From positions 62,001 to 126,000 of the forward strand of contig JAIXYT010000050.1 in NCBI GenBank assembly GCA_027490095.1: a stretch of DNA of 64,000 nucleotides, read 5' to 3'. This document shows positions 34,735-44,135 of this stretch, piece after piece; the stretch's first letter is position 1, and every line of letters begins with the position of its first letter. The DNA is from Sphingomonadales bacterium (GTDB lineage Bacteria; Pseudomonadota; Alphaproteobacteria; Sphingomonadales; Sphingomonadaceae). Both the position numbers and the translations under genes were made by a program. The notes under the pieces are model-generated. The model saw only the letters and a program-made list of their open reading frames with translations, had not been told where the DNA came from and searched no databases.

Positions 34735-35898
34735 GTGGACACTCGTCGGGTATCGTCGATTTTCCTGTGCGGGCTGCTGATGTCACTCGCTGCCTGCGGC
34801 TCCGAGGCTCCCGTGGCCCCGCCGCCGCCGCAGGTGGATGTGGAAACCGTCCGCGCCGGCGCCATCGACAACATCATCGAGCTTCCCGGCCGGGTGCAGG
34901 CCATCCGCACCGCCGAAGTGCGCGCCCGCGTCACCGGCATCGTCTCCCGGCGTCTCTACGAGGAAGGCAGCTTCGTCCGCGCCGGCCAGCCCCTGTTCGC
35001 GATCGACCCGCGCGAGCTCCAGGCCAACCTCTCCTCCGTCCAGGCCCAGCTCCAGCGCGCCGAGGCCACGCTGCGCAACGCCCGGCAGGATGTCGACCGC
35101 TACCGCCCGCTGCTCGCCGACCAGGCCATCAGCAAGCAGGAATATGACGCCGCCGTCGCCCGCCTCGGCCAGGCCGAGGCCGACGTCCTCCAGGGCCGCG
35201 CCCAGGTCGAGGCCGCCAGGCTCAGCCTCGGCTATGCCACCGTCACCGCCCCCATCTCCGGCCAGGCGCGCCGCGCCCAGGTCACCGAGGGCGCCCTCGT
35301 CAGCGCAGCCGAAGGCACGCTGATGACGGTCATCGAGCAGGTGGACCCCGTCTTCGTCAACTTCTCCCAGTCCAGCTCCGAACTCATCGCAATCCGCCGC
35401 GACATCGCCTCCGGGGACCTCAAGGTGCCCGGCATCGGCCGCACCCGGGTCGAGCTCCAGCTGGAGGACGGCAGCACCTTCCCGCAGACGGGCATTCTCG
35501 ACTTCCTCGACCTCTCGTTCGACGAGGCGACCGGGGTCTCCGCACTCCGCGCCGAATTCCCCAACCCCGGCGCCATCCTGCTGCCGGGCCAGTTCGTCCG
35601 CGCCCGCATCTTCGCCGGCACCCGCACCGACGCGATCCTTGTTCCCCAGCGCGCCATCATCATCGGCCCGCGCGGCGGCAGCGTGATGGTCCTCACCGCC
35701 GACAGCAAGGCCGAGGCCCGCCCCGTCCAGCTCGGAGACCTGCGCGGCGACGAATGGGTGGTGCGCGGCGGCCTCAAGGGCGGCGAGAAGGTGATCGTCT
35801 CCAACCTCCAGAAGGTGCAGCCCGGAAGCCCCGTGCGCGTCGCCGTGCCGAAGCCTGCCGCCGGCGCGCCGGCCCCCGCACAGCCGAAGGCGAACTAG
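34735..35898 (+). CDS. RND efflux periplasmic adaptor (membrane-fusion lipoprotein)
   Basis: 387 residues from GTG, with AGGGGCAGGG upstream. Lipoprotein signal with lipobox LAAC (about Cys20). It shows the MexA/AcrA layout: lipoyl half (GRVQAIRTAEVRARVTGIV), helical hairpin (about 85-150), second lipoyl half (YATVTAPISGQA) and beta-barrel (TGILDFLDLSFDEATGV), ending in a flexible Pro/Ala tail. It links the pump at 35903 to the outer-membrane factor at 39081. The three genes are spaced 4 bp apart or overlap, so they form one operon. Confidence 0.92.
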   Translation: MDTRRVSSIFLCGLLMSLAACGSEAPVAPPPPQVDVETVRAGAIDNIIELPGRVQAIRTAEVRARVTGIVSRRLYEEGSFVRAGQPLFAIDPRELQANLSSVQAQLQRAEATLRNARQDVDRYRPLLADQAISKQEYDAAVARLGQAEADVLQGRAQVEAARLSLGYATVTAPISGQARRAQVTEGALVSAAEGTLMTVIEQVDPVFVNFSQSSSELIAIRRDIASGDLKVPGIGRTRVELQLEDGSTFPQTGILDFLDLSFDEATGVSALRAEFPNPGAILLPGQFVRARIFAGTRTDAILVPQRAIIIGPRGGSVMVLTADSKAEARPVQLGDLRGDEWVVRGGLKGGEKVIVSNLQKVQPGSPVRVAVPKPAAGAPAPAQPKAN

Positions 35899-35902
35899 CC
35901 CC

Positions 35903-38900
35903 ATGGGTCCGCGCTTCTTCATCGACCGCCCGGTCTTTGCCTGGGTGGTCGCCCTCCTCATCTCGCTTGTCGGCCTGATCGCGCTGCGCAGCCTGCCGGT
36001 CGAACAATATCCCAGCGTCGCGCCGCCCGCGCTCAGCATCACCGCCACCTATCCGGGCGCGGATGCAACGACCGTCGAACAGAGCGTCACCCAGGTGATC
36101 GAGCAGGAGCTGAACGGGGTCGAGGGCCTGCTCTACATGGCCTCCACCTCGGCCTCCAACGGGCAGGGGTCGATCACCGCCACCTTCCAGACCGGGACCG
36201 ACATCGACAAGGCGCAGATGGATGTCCAGAACAAGCTGACGCTGGTCGAACAGCGCCTGCCCGAGGAGGTCCGGCGCCAGGGCATCCCCGTCCGGCAGGC
36301 CAGCTCCGGCTTCCTGCTGCTGGTCGCCATCGGCTCGAAAACGGGCGTCACCGGCGGCGAGGATCTCGGCAACTTCGCCTACGCCCGCGTCGTCGACGAG
36401 CTGCGCCGTGTCCAGGGCGTCGGCGACGTGCAGGTCTTCGCATCGCCCTACGCCATGCGCATCTGGCTCGATCCGGACCGCCTCGCCACCTTCCGCCTGT
36501 CGGCGGCCGACGCGCTGAGGGCCGTGCAGGAACAGAACAGCCAGAGCCCCGGCGGCCAGTTGGGCGACCTGCCGCTCGCCCGCGACACGGAACTGAACGC
36601 CACCATCATCACCCAGGGCCGCTTCAACTCCGCGCAGGAGTTCGCGAACATCATCCTGCGCGCCAACCCCGACGGCTCCACCATCACGCTGGGCGACGTC
36701 GCGCGCGTGGAAATGGGCGCCGCATCCTACGACTTCCAGTCCGAACTCGAAGGCAAGCCCGTCGCCATCATCGCGGTTCAACAGGCATCCGGCGCCAACG
36801 CCATTTCCACCGCGCAGGGCGTCAAGACCCGGATGGCGGAGCTCGCCCGCGGCTTTCCGGCCGACATCATGTGGTCGGTCCCCTACGACACCACGCCCTT
36901 CATCTCCGAATCCATCGACGAGGTGGTGAAGACCCTGTTCGAGGCCGTCCTCCTCGTCTTCCTCGTCATGTTCCTCTTCCTGCAGAACTGGCGCGCCACC
37001 CTCATCCCCACCATCGTCGTCCCCATCGCGCTGCTGGGCGCGTGCCTCGGCCTTGCCGCCTTCGGCTTCACCATCAACGTGCTCAGCCTGTTCGCCATGG
37101 TGCTGGCGATCGGCATCCTTGTCGACGACGCGATCGTGGTGATCGAGAATGTCGAGCGCATCATGGCAGAGGAGCATCTCGCCCCCCGCGAGGCGACCAT
37201 CAAGGCGATGGGCCAGATCACGTCCGCGATCATCGGCATCACGCTGGTGCTGATGGCGGTCTTCATCCCCATGAGCTTCTTCCCCGGCTCCACCGGCGCC
37301 ATCTACCGGCAGTTCGCGGTCACGCTCATCGTCTCGATCGGCTTCTCCGCGCTGCTTGCCCTTACCCTCACCCCGGCGCTCTGCGCCACCTTCCTGAAGC
37401 CGCACGCCCCCCGCGACCCCGATGCTCCCCGCAACCCCCTCCAGCGCGCCTTCGACGGCTTCAACCGCCGCTTCGAGGCGATGACGCTCGGCTACCAGTC
37501 CCGCGTCGCGGGCATCCTCAGGGCCCCGATCCGGTGGATGGCGGTCTTCCTGCTGATGGTCGGCCTCACCGTGGTCCTGTTCAATCGCCTTCCCGGCGGC
37601 TTCCTGCCCTCCGAAGACCAGGGCGTCCTCTACAATGTCATCAGCGCACCCGCAGGCGCCACCCGCCCCCGCACCGACGAGGCGCTTCGCCAAGTGACCG
37701 CCTTCTACGGCGGCGAAAGCGCGGTCGCGAACCAGGTCGTCGTTCGCGGCTTCAGCTTCTTCGGCTCGGGCCAGGCCAATTCGATGGTCTTCACCACGCT
37801 GAAGCCCTGGGGCGAGCGCACAGCCGACACCGAGCAGGCCGCCAACCTGCTGATGCGCGCCAACATCGCCTTCTCGCAGATCAAACAGGCCTTCGTCTTT
37901 GCGCTCAGTCCCCCGCCCATTGCCGAACTGGGCAACTCCAGCGGCTTCACCTTCAAGCTGAAGGACATCGGCGGCATGGGGCCGGACGCGCTGCTGCAGG
38001 CCCGCAACCAGATGCTCGGCGCCGCCTCGCAAAGCCCGATCCTCGTCGGCGTCCGCCCCGAAGGCCAGGAAAATGCGCCCCAGCTGAAGGTCACGATCGA
38101 CCGGGTGAAGGCCCGCGCGCTCGGCCTCTCGGTCGCCGACGTCAACGCAACGCTCGCCATCGCCTTCGGCTCGGCCTACGCAAACGACTTCACCTACGAA
38201 GGCCGCATCCTGCGCGTGCTGCTGAAGGCCGACGCCCCCTTCCGCATGACCCCGCGCGACATCCTCGCACTCAAGGTCCGCAACGAAAGCGGCCAGATGG
38301 TGCCCTTCGGCAGCTTCACCCGCATGGAATGGATGTCGGGGCCGCAGCAGCTGCAGCGCTACAACGGCTACCCCTCGATGACGATCTCGGGCATGGCCGC
38401 CCCGGGGCGCGCGACCGGCGAGGCAATGGACGAAATGGAGCGCCTCGCCCAAGCCCTGCCCCAGGGCTTCGCCTATGAATGGACCGGCATCAGCTTCGAG
38501 GAAAAGCAGGCCGGCGGCCAGATCGGCGCGCTGCTCGGCCTTTCCTTCCTGATCGTCTTCCTGCTGCTCGCCGCCCTCTACGAAAGCTGGTCCATCCCCG
38601 TCTCGGTGCTGCTCGTCGTGCCCCTGGGTGTGCTCGGCTCCATCCTCCTCACCATGTCGCGCGGGCTTTCGGCCGACGTCTATTTCAACGTCGGTCTGAT
38701 CGCGATCATCGGCCTGGCGGCCAAGAACGCCATCCTGATCGTCGAATTCGCGATCGAGGAGGAAGAAGCCGGCAAGTCCCCGCTCGAGGCGACGCTCAGC
38801 GCGGTCAAGCTCCGCCTCCGCCCCATCATCATGACCTCGCTCGCCTTCATCGGTGGCATGATCCCGCTGTTCATCGCAAGCGGGGCGGGCGCTGCCAGCC

Positions 38901-39088
38901 GGATCGCGGTCGGCACCGGCGTCATCGGCGGGATGCTGGGCGCAACCATCCTCGGCATCTTCTTCATCCCCCTCTTCTACCTCCTCGTCCGCCGCTGGCT
39001 CGGCGGCGCCAGGGAGGACGAACCCGGCCATCCACCCGGCCACCACCCGCCGGGGCCCCCACCCACCGAAGAGCCGGCCCATGGCTGA
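35903..39088 (+). CDS. RND multidrug efflux pump, HAE1 (AcrB/MexB) family
   Basis: 1061 residues, the normal length. Begins FFIDRPVFAWVVALLISLVG as in AcrB, has twelve predicted helices, and the proton-relay Asp pair in GILVDDAIVVIENVERIM (about 407). The conserved GLAAKNAILIVEFA occurs in helix 10. It exports hydrophobic and amphiphilic compounds using the proton gradient. The substrate cannot be predicted from sequence. Its last 8 bp overlap the outer-membrane factor gene. Confidence 0.95.
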   Translation: MGPRFFIDRPVFAWVVALLISLVGLIALRSLPVEQYPSVAPPALSITATYPGADATTVEQSVTQVIEQELNGVEGLLYMASTSASNGQGSITATFQTGTDIDKAQMDVQNKLTLVEQRLPEEVRRQGIPVRQASSGFLLLVAIGSKTGVTGGEDLGNFAYARVVDELRRVQGVGDVQVFASPYAMRIWLDPDRLATFRLSAADALRAVQEQNSQSPGGQLGDLPLARDTELNATIITQGRFNSAQEFANIILRANPDGSTITLGDVARVEMGAASYDFQSELEGKPVAIIAVQQASGANAISTAQGVKTRMAELARGFPADIMWSVPYDTTPFISESIDEVVKTLFEAVLLVFLVMFLFLQNWRATLIPTIVVPIALLGACLGLAAFGFTINVLSLFAMVLAIGILVDDAIVVIENVERIMAEEHLAPREATIKAMGQITSAIIGITLVLMAVFIPMSFFPGSTGAIYRQFAVTLIVSIGFSALLALTLTPALCATFLKPHAPRDPDAPRNPLQRAFDGFNRRFEAMTLGYQSRVAGILRAPIRWMAVFLLMVGLTVVLFNRLPGGFLPSEDQGVLYNVISAPAGATRPRTDEALRQVTAFYGGESAVANQVVVRGFSFFGSGQANSMVFTTLKPWGERTADTEQAANLLMRANIAFSQIKQAFVFALSPPPIAELGNSSGFTFKLKDIGGMGPDALLQARNQMLGAASQSPILVGVRPEGQENAPQLKVTIDRVKARALGLSVADVNATLAIAFGSAYANDFTYEGRILRVLLKADAPFRMTPRDILALKVRNESGQMVPFGSFTRMEWMSGPQQLQRYNGYPSMTISGMAAPGRATGEAMDEMERLAQALPQGFAYEWTGISFEEKQAGGQIGALLGLSFLIVFLLLAALYESWSIPVSVLLVVPLGVLGSILLTMSRGLSADVYFNVGLIAIIGLAAKNAILIVEFAIEEEEAGKSPLEATLSAVKLRLRPIIMTSLAFIGGMIPLFIASGAGAASRIAVGTGVIGGMLGATILGIFFIPLFYLLVRRWLGGAREDEPGHPPGHHPPGPPPTEEPAHG

Positions 39089-40517
39089 CGCACGCCTCCT
39101 CTTCCCCATGTCCCTGCTTGCCGCCCCGCTGCTGCTGGCCGGCTGCAACTTCGCGCCCAAGCACGTCCAGCCCGCGCTCCCCACCGCGCCGGTCTACCCG
39201 GTGCTGGGCGAGATCAACCGCGACACCATCCCCGCGCCCGACGGCACCACGCCTGCGCCCGCCATCGGCTACCGCCAATTCTTCCCCGATCCCCGCCTCC
39301 ATGTGCTGATCGAGCTCGGCCTGCAGCGCAACCGGGACCTGATGGCCTCCACCGCCCGCATCGCCGAGGCACGCGCGATCTATGGAATCCAGCGCGCCGA
39401 CCAGCTCCCCGGCCTCAACGCCAGCGGCAGCATCATCCGCAACCGCACCGCCGCCTCGGATGCCTTCGGCAACACCTTCACCCAGACCCGCTATGCCGCC
39501 GGCCTCATCATCCCGGCCTTCGAGATCGACTTCTGGGGCCGCGTCGCGAACCTCTCCGCCGCCGCCCGCGCCAGCTACCTCGCCAGCGTCGAGGGCGAAC
39601 GCGCCTTCCGCCTGTCGCTCATCCGCCAGATCGCCGGCACCTATTTCCTCGCCCGCGAGGCCGACGAGCGCGTCGCACTTGCCGAGCAGACGGTGGAAAG
39701 CCGCCGCGAGGGCCTGCGCATCGCCAAGCTCCGCCTGGATGCCGGAGTCACCTCCGCGCTCGATTTCCGGCAGGCGGAATCCCTCCTCACCCAGGCCGAA
39801 ACCGAGCTTGCCGCGCTCAAGCTCGCCCGCGCCCAGGCCCGCAACCTCATGTATCTTCTCATCGGCGGCCCGGCGCCCGAAACACTGCCCGAGCCGCTGC
39901 CGCTCGGCGCCCAGCGCCCCGTCGAGCCGCTCGCCGCGGGCCTGCCGTCGCAGCTCCTCGCCAGCCGCCCCGATGTCGTCGCCGCCGAACAGCAGCTCCG
40001 CGCCGCCCGCGCCAACATCGGCGCCGCCCGGGCCGCCTTCTTCCCCAACATCACGCTGACAGGCGGCCTCGGCTACGCGTCGGCCGATCTCGCCAACCTC
40101 TTCACCGACAACGGCCTCAACTGGTCCTTCGGCCCATCCCTCAACGTGCCCCTGTTCGACTGGGGGCGCCGCAAGGGCAATGTGGACCTCGCCGTCGCGC
40201 GCGAGGACATCGCGGTCGCCACCTACGAGCGCACTGTCCAGCAGGCCTTCCGCGAAGTCTCCGACGCGCTCGCCGGGCGCGCCTATTTCGCAGAGGAAGT
40301 TGCCGCGCAGGAGCGCGCGACGCTGGCCCAGCGCCAGATCGCCCGCCTCGCGCAGATCCGCTACCGCGAAGGCGTCGCCAACTATCTCGAAGTGCTCGAC
40401 GCCGAACGGAACCTCTTCACCGCCGAGCAGCAGCTGCTCTCGCTCCGGCGGCAGGAGCTCGACAATCTGGCCGCCCTCTACGCGGCGCTCGGCGGCGGAC
40501 TGCCCCCCGCCGGCTGA
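39081..40517 (+). CDS. RND outer-membrane factor, NodT/OprM-type lipoprotein
   Basis: 478 residues. Lipoprotein signal with LLAGC (about Cys22), then two OEP repeats of long helices and strands; the VPLFDWGRRKGNVDLA segment is typical of NodT-type factors. It forms the trimeric exit channel for the pump encoded upstream. Its start overlaps the pump gene by 8 bp, suggesting translational coupling. Confidence 0.93.
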   Translation: MADARLLFPMSLLAAPLLLAGCNFAPKHVQPALPTAPVYPVLGEINRDTIPAPDGTTPAPAIGYRQFFPDPRLHVLIELGLQRNRDLMASTARIAEARAIYGIQRADQLPGLNASGSIIRNRTAASDAFGNTFTQTRYAAGLIIPAFEIDFWGRVANLSAAARASYLASVEGERAFRLSLIRQIAGTYFLAREADERVALAEQTVESRREGLRIAKLRLDAGVTSALDFRQAESLLTQAETELAALKLARAQARNLMYLLIGGPAPETLPEPLPLGAQRPVEPLAAGLPSQLLASRPDVVAAEQQLRAARANIGAARAAFFPNITLTGGLGYASADLANLFTDNGLNWSFGPSLNVPLFDWGRRKGNVDLAVAREDIAVATYERTVQQAFREVSDALAGRAYFAEEVAAQERATLAQRQIARLAQIRYREGVANYLEVLDAERNLFTAEQQLLSLRRQELDNLAALYAALGGGLPPAG

Positions 40518-40571
40518 CCGGCACGGGCGCGCCTGCGCCATACTGACGCACCCATCACATCCCGCGCCGGT

Positions 40572-40585
40572 TTGACCGGGATCAA
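40572..40585. promoter_or_regulatory. FNR/FixK-type box upstream of ccoN
   Basis: TTGAC-CGGG-ATCAA matches the FNR/FixK consensus TTGAT-N4-ATCAA in 9 of 10 conserved positions. Its centre is 88 bp before the ccoN start codon, in the 149-bp gap after the RND operon. cbb3 oxidase operons are classic FnrL/FixK targets, so this site predicts induction at low oxygen. No fnr/fixK gene lies in the window. Confidence 0.75.
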
Positions 40586-40666
40586 GGCCGCAGAGCCTCT
40601 GCCGGGCCACCAACAGCACCATCCACCCGCTTGGGCGGGGCAACCTGTGATGGGGCCAGACCGACA

Positions 40667-42331
40667 ATGACTTCGTTTCTCCAGGCCGGAGCCTACCTGC
40701 TCTTCGGGATCCTCTCCCTCTTCATGATCGCCACCGCCACCAGTGCGGGCTTCGCGATCCACGGGGTGATCATCCTCATCGCCTGCATCCTTGCCGTCGT
40801 CACGACGGTCGGCCGGCTGCAACCATCGCCCAACGGCGGCTGGATCGTGCCCGACACCGCGAACGGCGGCTACCACGACGGCGTCATCAAGGCGGGCGTC
40901 ATCGCAACCGTCTTCTGGGGCGTGGTGGGCCTGCTGGTCGGCGTGGTGATCGCCGCCCAGCTCACCTTCCCCACGCTGGGCTGGGGGATCGAATATCTCA
41001 GCTTCGGCCGCCTTCGCCCCGTCCACACCTCGGCAGTCATCTTCGCCTTCGGCGGGAACGCGCTGCTCGCCACCAGCTTCTGGGTGGTCCAGCGCACCTG
41101 CCGCGCCCAGCTCTGGGCGCCGGGCCTCGCCTGGTTCGTCTTCTGGGGCTACCAGCTCTTCATCGTGCTCGCAGCCTCGGGCTATGTGCTCGGCATCACC
41201 CAGTCCAAGGAATATGCCGAGCCGGAATGGTACGTCGACCTCTGGCTCACCATCGTCTGGGTCGCCTATCTCGCCGTCTATGTCGGCACCATCGTGAAGC
41301 GGCGCGAACCGCACATCTACGTCGCCAACTGGTTCTACCTCGCCTTCATCATCACCATCGCGATGCTGCATGTGGTGAACAACCTCGCCGTGCCGGTGGG
41401 CTTCGGCCCCAAGAGCTACGGCGTCTGGGCGGGCGTCCAGGATGCGCTCACCCAATGGTGGTACGGCCACAATGCGGTCGGCTTCTTCCTCACCGCCGGC
41501 TTCCTCGGCATGATGTACTATTTCGTGCCCAAGCAGGCCGGAAAGCCGGTCTATTCCTACCGGCTGTCGATCGTCCACTTCTGGAGCCTGATCTTCCTCT
41601 ACATCTGGGCCGGCCCGCACCACTTGCACTACACCGCGCTCCCTGACTGGGCGCAGTTCCTGGGCATGACCTTCTCGATCATGCTGTGGATGCCCAGCTG
41701 GGGCGGGATGATCAACGGCCTGATGACGCTGGAAGGCGCGTGGGACAAGATCCGCACCGACCCCATCATCCGGATGCAGGTAGCAGCCCTCGCCTTCTAC
41801 GGCATGTCCACCTTCGAGGGGCCCATGATGTCGATCCGCTCGGTGAACGGCCTTTCCCACTACACCGACTGGACCATCGGCCACGTCCACTCCGGCGCAC
41901 TCGGCTGGGTCGGCATGATCAGCTTCTCCAGCATGTACTTCCTCGCGCCCCGCGTGTTCGGCGTTGCCCGGCTCTACTCGCTTCGCATGATCAACTGGCA
42001 CTTCTGGATGGCGATGGGGGGCATCACCCTCTACACCGCCTCCATGTGGGTCGCCGGCATCATGCAGGGGCTCATGTGGCGGGAATTCAACGCCGAGGGC
42101 TACCTCGTCTACTCCTTCGCCGAAGTCACGGCCGCCATGCACCCCTATTACCTGATCCGCTTGGCTGGCGGCGTCATCTACCTCGGCGGCGCCCTGATGA
42201 TGGTCTGGAACATCTGGATGACGGCGAAGGGCCGGGTGCGCGACGAAGCCCCGCTCGATGCCGGCACCCCCCACAATCCCCACACCGACAGGCCGCTGGT
42301 GCCCGTCGGTGCCGCCCAGCCTGCCGAGTAA
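40667..42331 (+). CDS. ccoN: cbb3-type cytochrome c oxidase subunit I
   Basis: 554 residues with about twelve to fourteen membrane helices. Heme-copper oxidase landmarks are seen: [15 protein letters not shown] (low-spin heme His), [25 protein letters not shown] (CuB His and the cbb3-type Tyr region), [13 protein letters not shown] (CuB His pair) and [13 protein letters not shown] (heme His residues). It is the catalytic subunit that reduces oxygen at high affinity. First gene of an eight-gene cco cluster. The start is chosen at MTSFLQ. Confidence 0.95.
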   Translation: MTSFLQAGAYLLFGILSLFMIATATSAGFAIHGVIILIACILAVVTTVGRLQPSPNGGWIVPDTANGGYHDGVIKAGVIATVFWGVVGLLVGVVIAAQLTFPTLGWGIEYLSFGRLRPVHTSAVIFAFGGNALLATSFWVVQRTCRAQLWAPGLAWFVFWGYQLFIVLAASGYVLGITQSKEYAEPEWYVDLWLTIVWVAYLAVYVGTIVKRREPHIYVANWFYLAFIITIAMLHVVNNLAVPVGFGPKSYGVWAGVQDALTQWWYGHNAVGFFLTAGFLGMMYYFVPKQAGKPVYSYRLSIVHFWSLIFLYIWAGPHHLHYTALPDWAQFLGMTFSIMLWMPSWGGMINGLMTLEGAWDKIRTDPIIRMQVAALAFYGMSTFEGPMMSIRSVNGLSHYTDWTIGHVHSGALGWVGMISFSSMYFLAPRVFGVARLYSLRMINWHFWMAMGGITLYTASMWVAGIMQGLMWREFNAEGYLVYSFAEVTAAMHPYYLIRLAGGVIYLGGALMMVWNIWMTAKGRVRDEAPLDAGTPHNPHTDRPLVPVGAAQPAE

Positions 42332-42342
42332 GGAGCGCCACG

Positions 42343-43071
42343 ATGGCCTTCGAATCCCACGCCAAGATCGAACGCAACGTCACCATCCTCGCCGTCCTCA
42401 CCCTCGTCGTGGTGATGATCGGCGGGCTGGTGCAGCTCGTCCCGCTCTTCTTCCTCGAAAACACGATCGAGAAGGTGGAAGGCGTCCGCCCCTACACCCC
42501 GCTCGAGCTCGCCGGGCGCAACATCTACATCCGCGAGGGCTGCTACACCTGCCACTCGCAGATGATCCGCCCCTTCCGCGACGAGGCCGAGCGCTTCGGC
42601 CACTACAGCCTCGCGGCCGAAAGCATGTACGACCATCCCTTCCAGTGGGGCTCCAAGCGCACCGGCCCCGATCTCGCGCGCGTCGGCAACCGCTACTCGG
42701 ATGAATGGCACGCCCAGCACCTCGTGAACCCGCGCGACGTGGTGCCGGAATCGATCATGCCCGCCTATCCCTTCCTGAAGGAGCGGCTGCTCGACACCAC
42801 CGACATTGCCGGCCACCTGAAGGCGAACCGCACCGTCGGCGTCCCCTACTCGGACGAGCAGGTGAAGAACGCGCTCGCCGACATGCAGGCCCAGGCCGTG
42901 TCCGACGGCGACCCGACCGACCTGCAGCGCCGCTACCCCAAGGCCCAGGTGCGGGACTTCGACGGCGACCCGACCCGCCTCACCGAAATGGATGCGCTCA
43001 TCGCCTATCTCCAGATGCTCGGCACGCTCGTCGATCTCGACGCTTACGTGCCCGAACAGAACCGGCGCTGA
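42343..43071 (+). CDS. ccoO: cbb3 oxidase monoheme cytochrome c subunit II
   Basis: 242 residues. One N-terminal membrane anchor (about 14-36), then a periplasmic cytochrome c domain with heme-binding CYTCH (about 67-71) and a Met ligand candidate in ESIMPAYPF. Starts with [12 protein letters not shown] as in CcoO proteins. It passes electrons from CcoP to CcoN. AAGGAGCG lies ahead of the ATG. Confidence 0.95.
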   Translation: MAFESHAKIERNVTILAVLTLVVVMIGGLVQLVPLFFLENTIEKVEGVRPYTPLELAGRNIYIREGCYTCHSQMIRPFRDEAERFGHYSLAAESMYDHPFQWGSKRTGPDLARVGNRYSDEWHAQHLVNPRDVVPESIMPAYPFLKERLLDTTDIAGHLKANRTVGVPYSDEQVKNALADMQAQAVSDGDPTDLQRRYPKAQVRDFDGDPTRLTEMDALIAYLQMLGTLVDLDAYVPEQNRR

Positions 43072-43081
43072 GGAGAGGCCC

Positions 43082-43243
43082 GTGGACTACCAGACCTTGC
43101 GCACCTTCGCCGACAGCTGGGGCCTCGTCTTCATGGGGGCGGTCTTCCTGATCGCCATCGGCTGGGCGCTTCGTCCCGGCGCCCGCACCTCCAATGACGA
43201 CGCCCGAATGATCCCCTTCCGAGACGATGAGGCAGGCCAATGA
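43082..43243 (+). CDS. ccoQ: cbb3 oxidase small subunit IV
   Basis: 53 residues from a GTG start (GAGGAGAG upstream). Single membrane helix GLVFMGAVFLIAIGWALRP followed by a short cytoplasmic tail. Position between ccoO and ccoP and size identify it as CcoQ, which stabilises the complex. Its last four bases are shared with the ccoP start (ATGA). Confidence 0.88.
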   Translation: MDYQTLRTFADSWGLVFMGAVFLIAIGWALRPGARTSNDDARMIPFRDDEAGQ

Positions 43244-44130
43244 GCCCCGAACCGACCAAGACCCCGACCCACAGCGGATCCGACGCCGGCGGGCCCGGCA
43301 CCACCGGGCACGAGTGGGACGGCATCCAGGAGCTCAACAACCCGCTGCCGCGATGGTGGCTCTGGATCTTCTACGCCTGCATCGCCTTCGCCCTTGTCTG
43401 GATGGTGCTCTACCCCGCCTGGCCGACGCCCGGCGGCAACACGAAGGGCACGCTCGGCTATTCCAGCCGCGCCGATGTCGAGCAGCAGATGAAGGACCTC
43501 GAAGTCGCCCGCGCAGCCCCGCTCAAGGGCCTGGAGCAGATGGCACTCGCCGACATCCCGAAGAACCCCGCGATCATGGCAGCAGCCGTCGAGGGGGGCC
43601 GCTCGGCCTTCAAGGTGCACTGCATCCAGTGCCACGGCACCGGGGCTGCCGGCGGCAAGGGCTATCCCAACCTCAACGACGACGACTGGATCTGGGGCGG
43701 CAGCATGGAGGAAATCCACGCCACGCTCGTGAACGGCATCCGCTATCACGGCAACGACAACACCCGCCAGTCGATGATGCCGGCCTTCGGGCGTGACGGC
43801 CTCCTCACCCCGGCCCAGATCGCCGACGTGGTCGAACATGTGCGGGCCATTTCCCGGCAGGAGCACAACCAGGCGATGGCGGCCCGCGGGGCGCAAACCT
43901 TCGCCGAACAGTGCAGCAGCTGCCACGGGCTCGCCGGCGAGGGCAACAAGACCTTCGGCGCCCCGCGGCTGAGCGACGGCATCTGGCTTTACGGGGGCGA
44001 CCGCGCCAGCCTCACGGCCACCATCACCAACGCCCGCGCCGGCGTGATGCCGGCCTGGAACGAGCGTCTGTCGGAAGCCACCATCCGCAAGCTCACCGCC
44101 TATGTGCACAGCCTCGGCGGCGGGGAGTGA
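43240..44130 (+). CDS. ccoP: cbb3 oxidase diheme cytochrome c subunit III
   Basis: 296 residues. An N-terminal membrane helix after HEWDGIQELNNPLPRWW, the usual CcoP beginning, then two c-type domains with CIQCH (about 128) and CSSCH (about 224). It receives electrons from soluble cytochromes. Starts at an ATGA overlap with ccoQ. GTGA at its stop overlaps a possible GTG start of ccoG. Confidence 0.95.
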   Translation: MSPEPTKTPTHSGSDAGGPGTTGHEWDGIQELNNPLPRWWLWIFYACIAFALVWMVLYPAWPTPGGNTKGTLGYSSRADVEQQMKDLEVARAAPLKGLEQMALADIPKNPAIMAAAVEGGRSAFKVHCIQCHGTGAAGGKGYPNLNDDDWIWGGSMEEIHATLVNGIRYHGNDNTRQSMMPAFGRDGLLTPAQIADVVEHVRAISRQEHNQAMAARGAQTFAEQCSSCHGLAGEGNKTFGAPRLSDGIWLYGGDRASLTATITNARAGVMPAWNERLSEATIRKLTAYVHSLGGGE

Positions 44131-44135
44131 ACGAC

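Noticed and set aside
35774-39184. 1136-residue minus-strand open frame opposite the RND pump
   Set aside because: Acidic/Gly-rich antisense product with no recognisable domain; the plus strand clearly encodes the AcrB-type pump.
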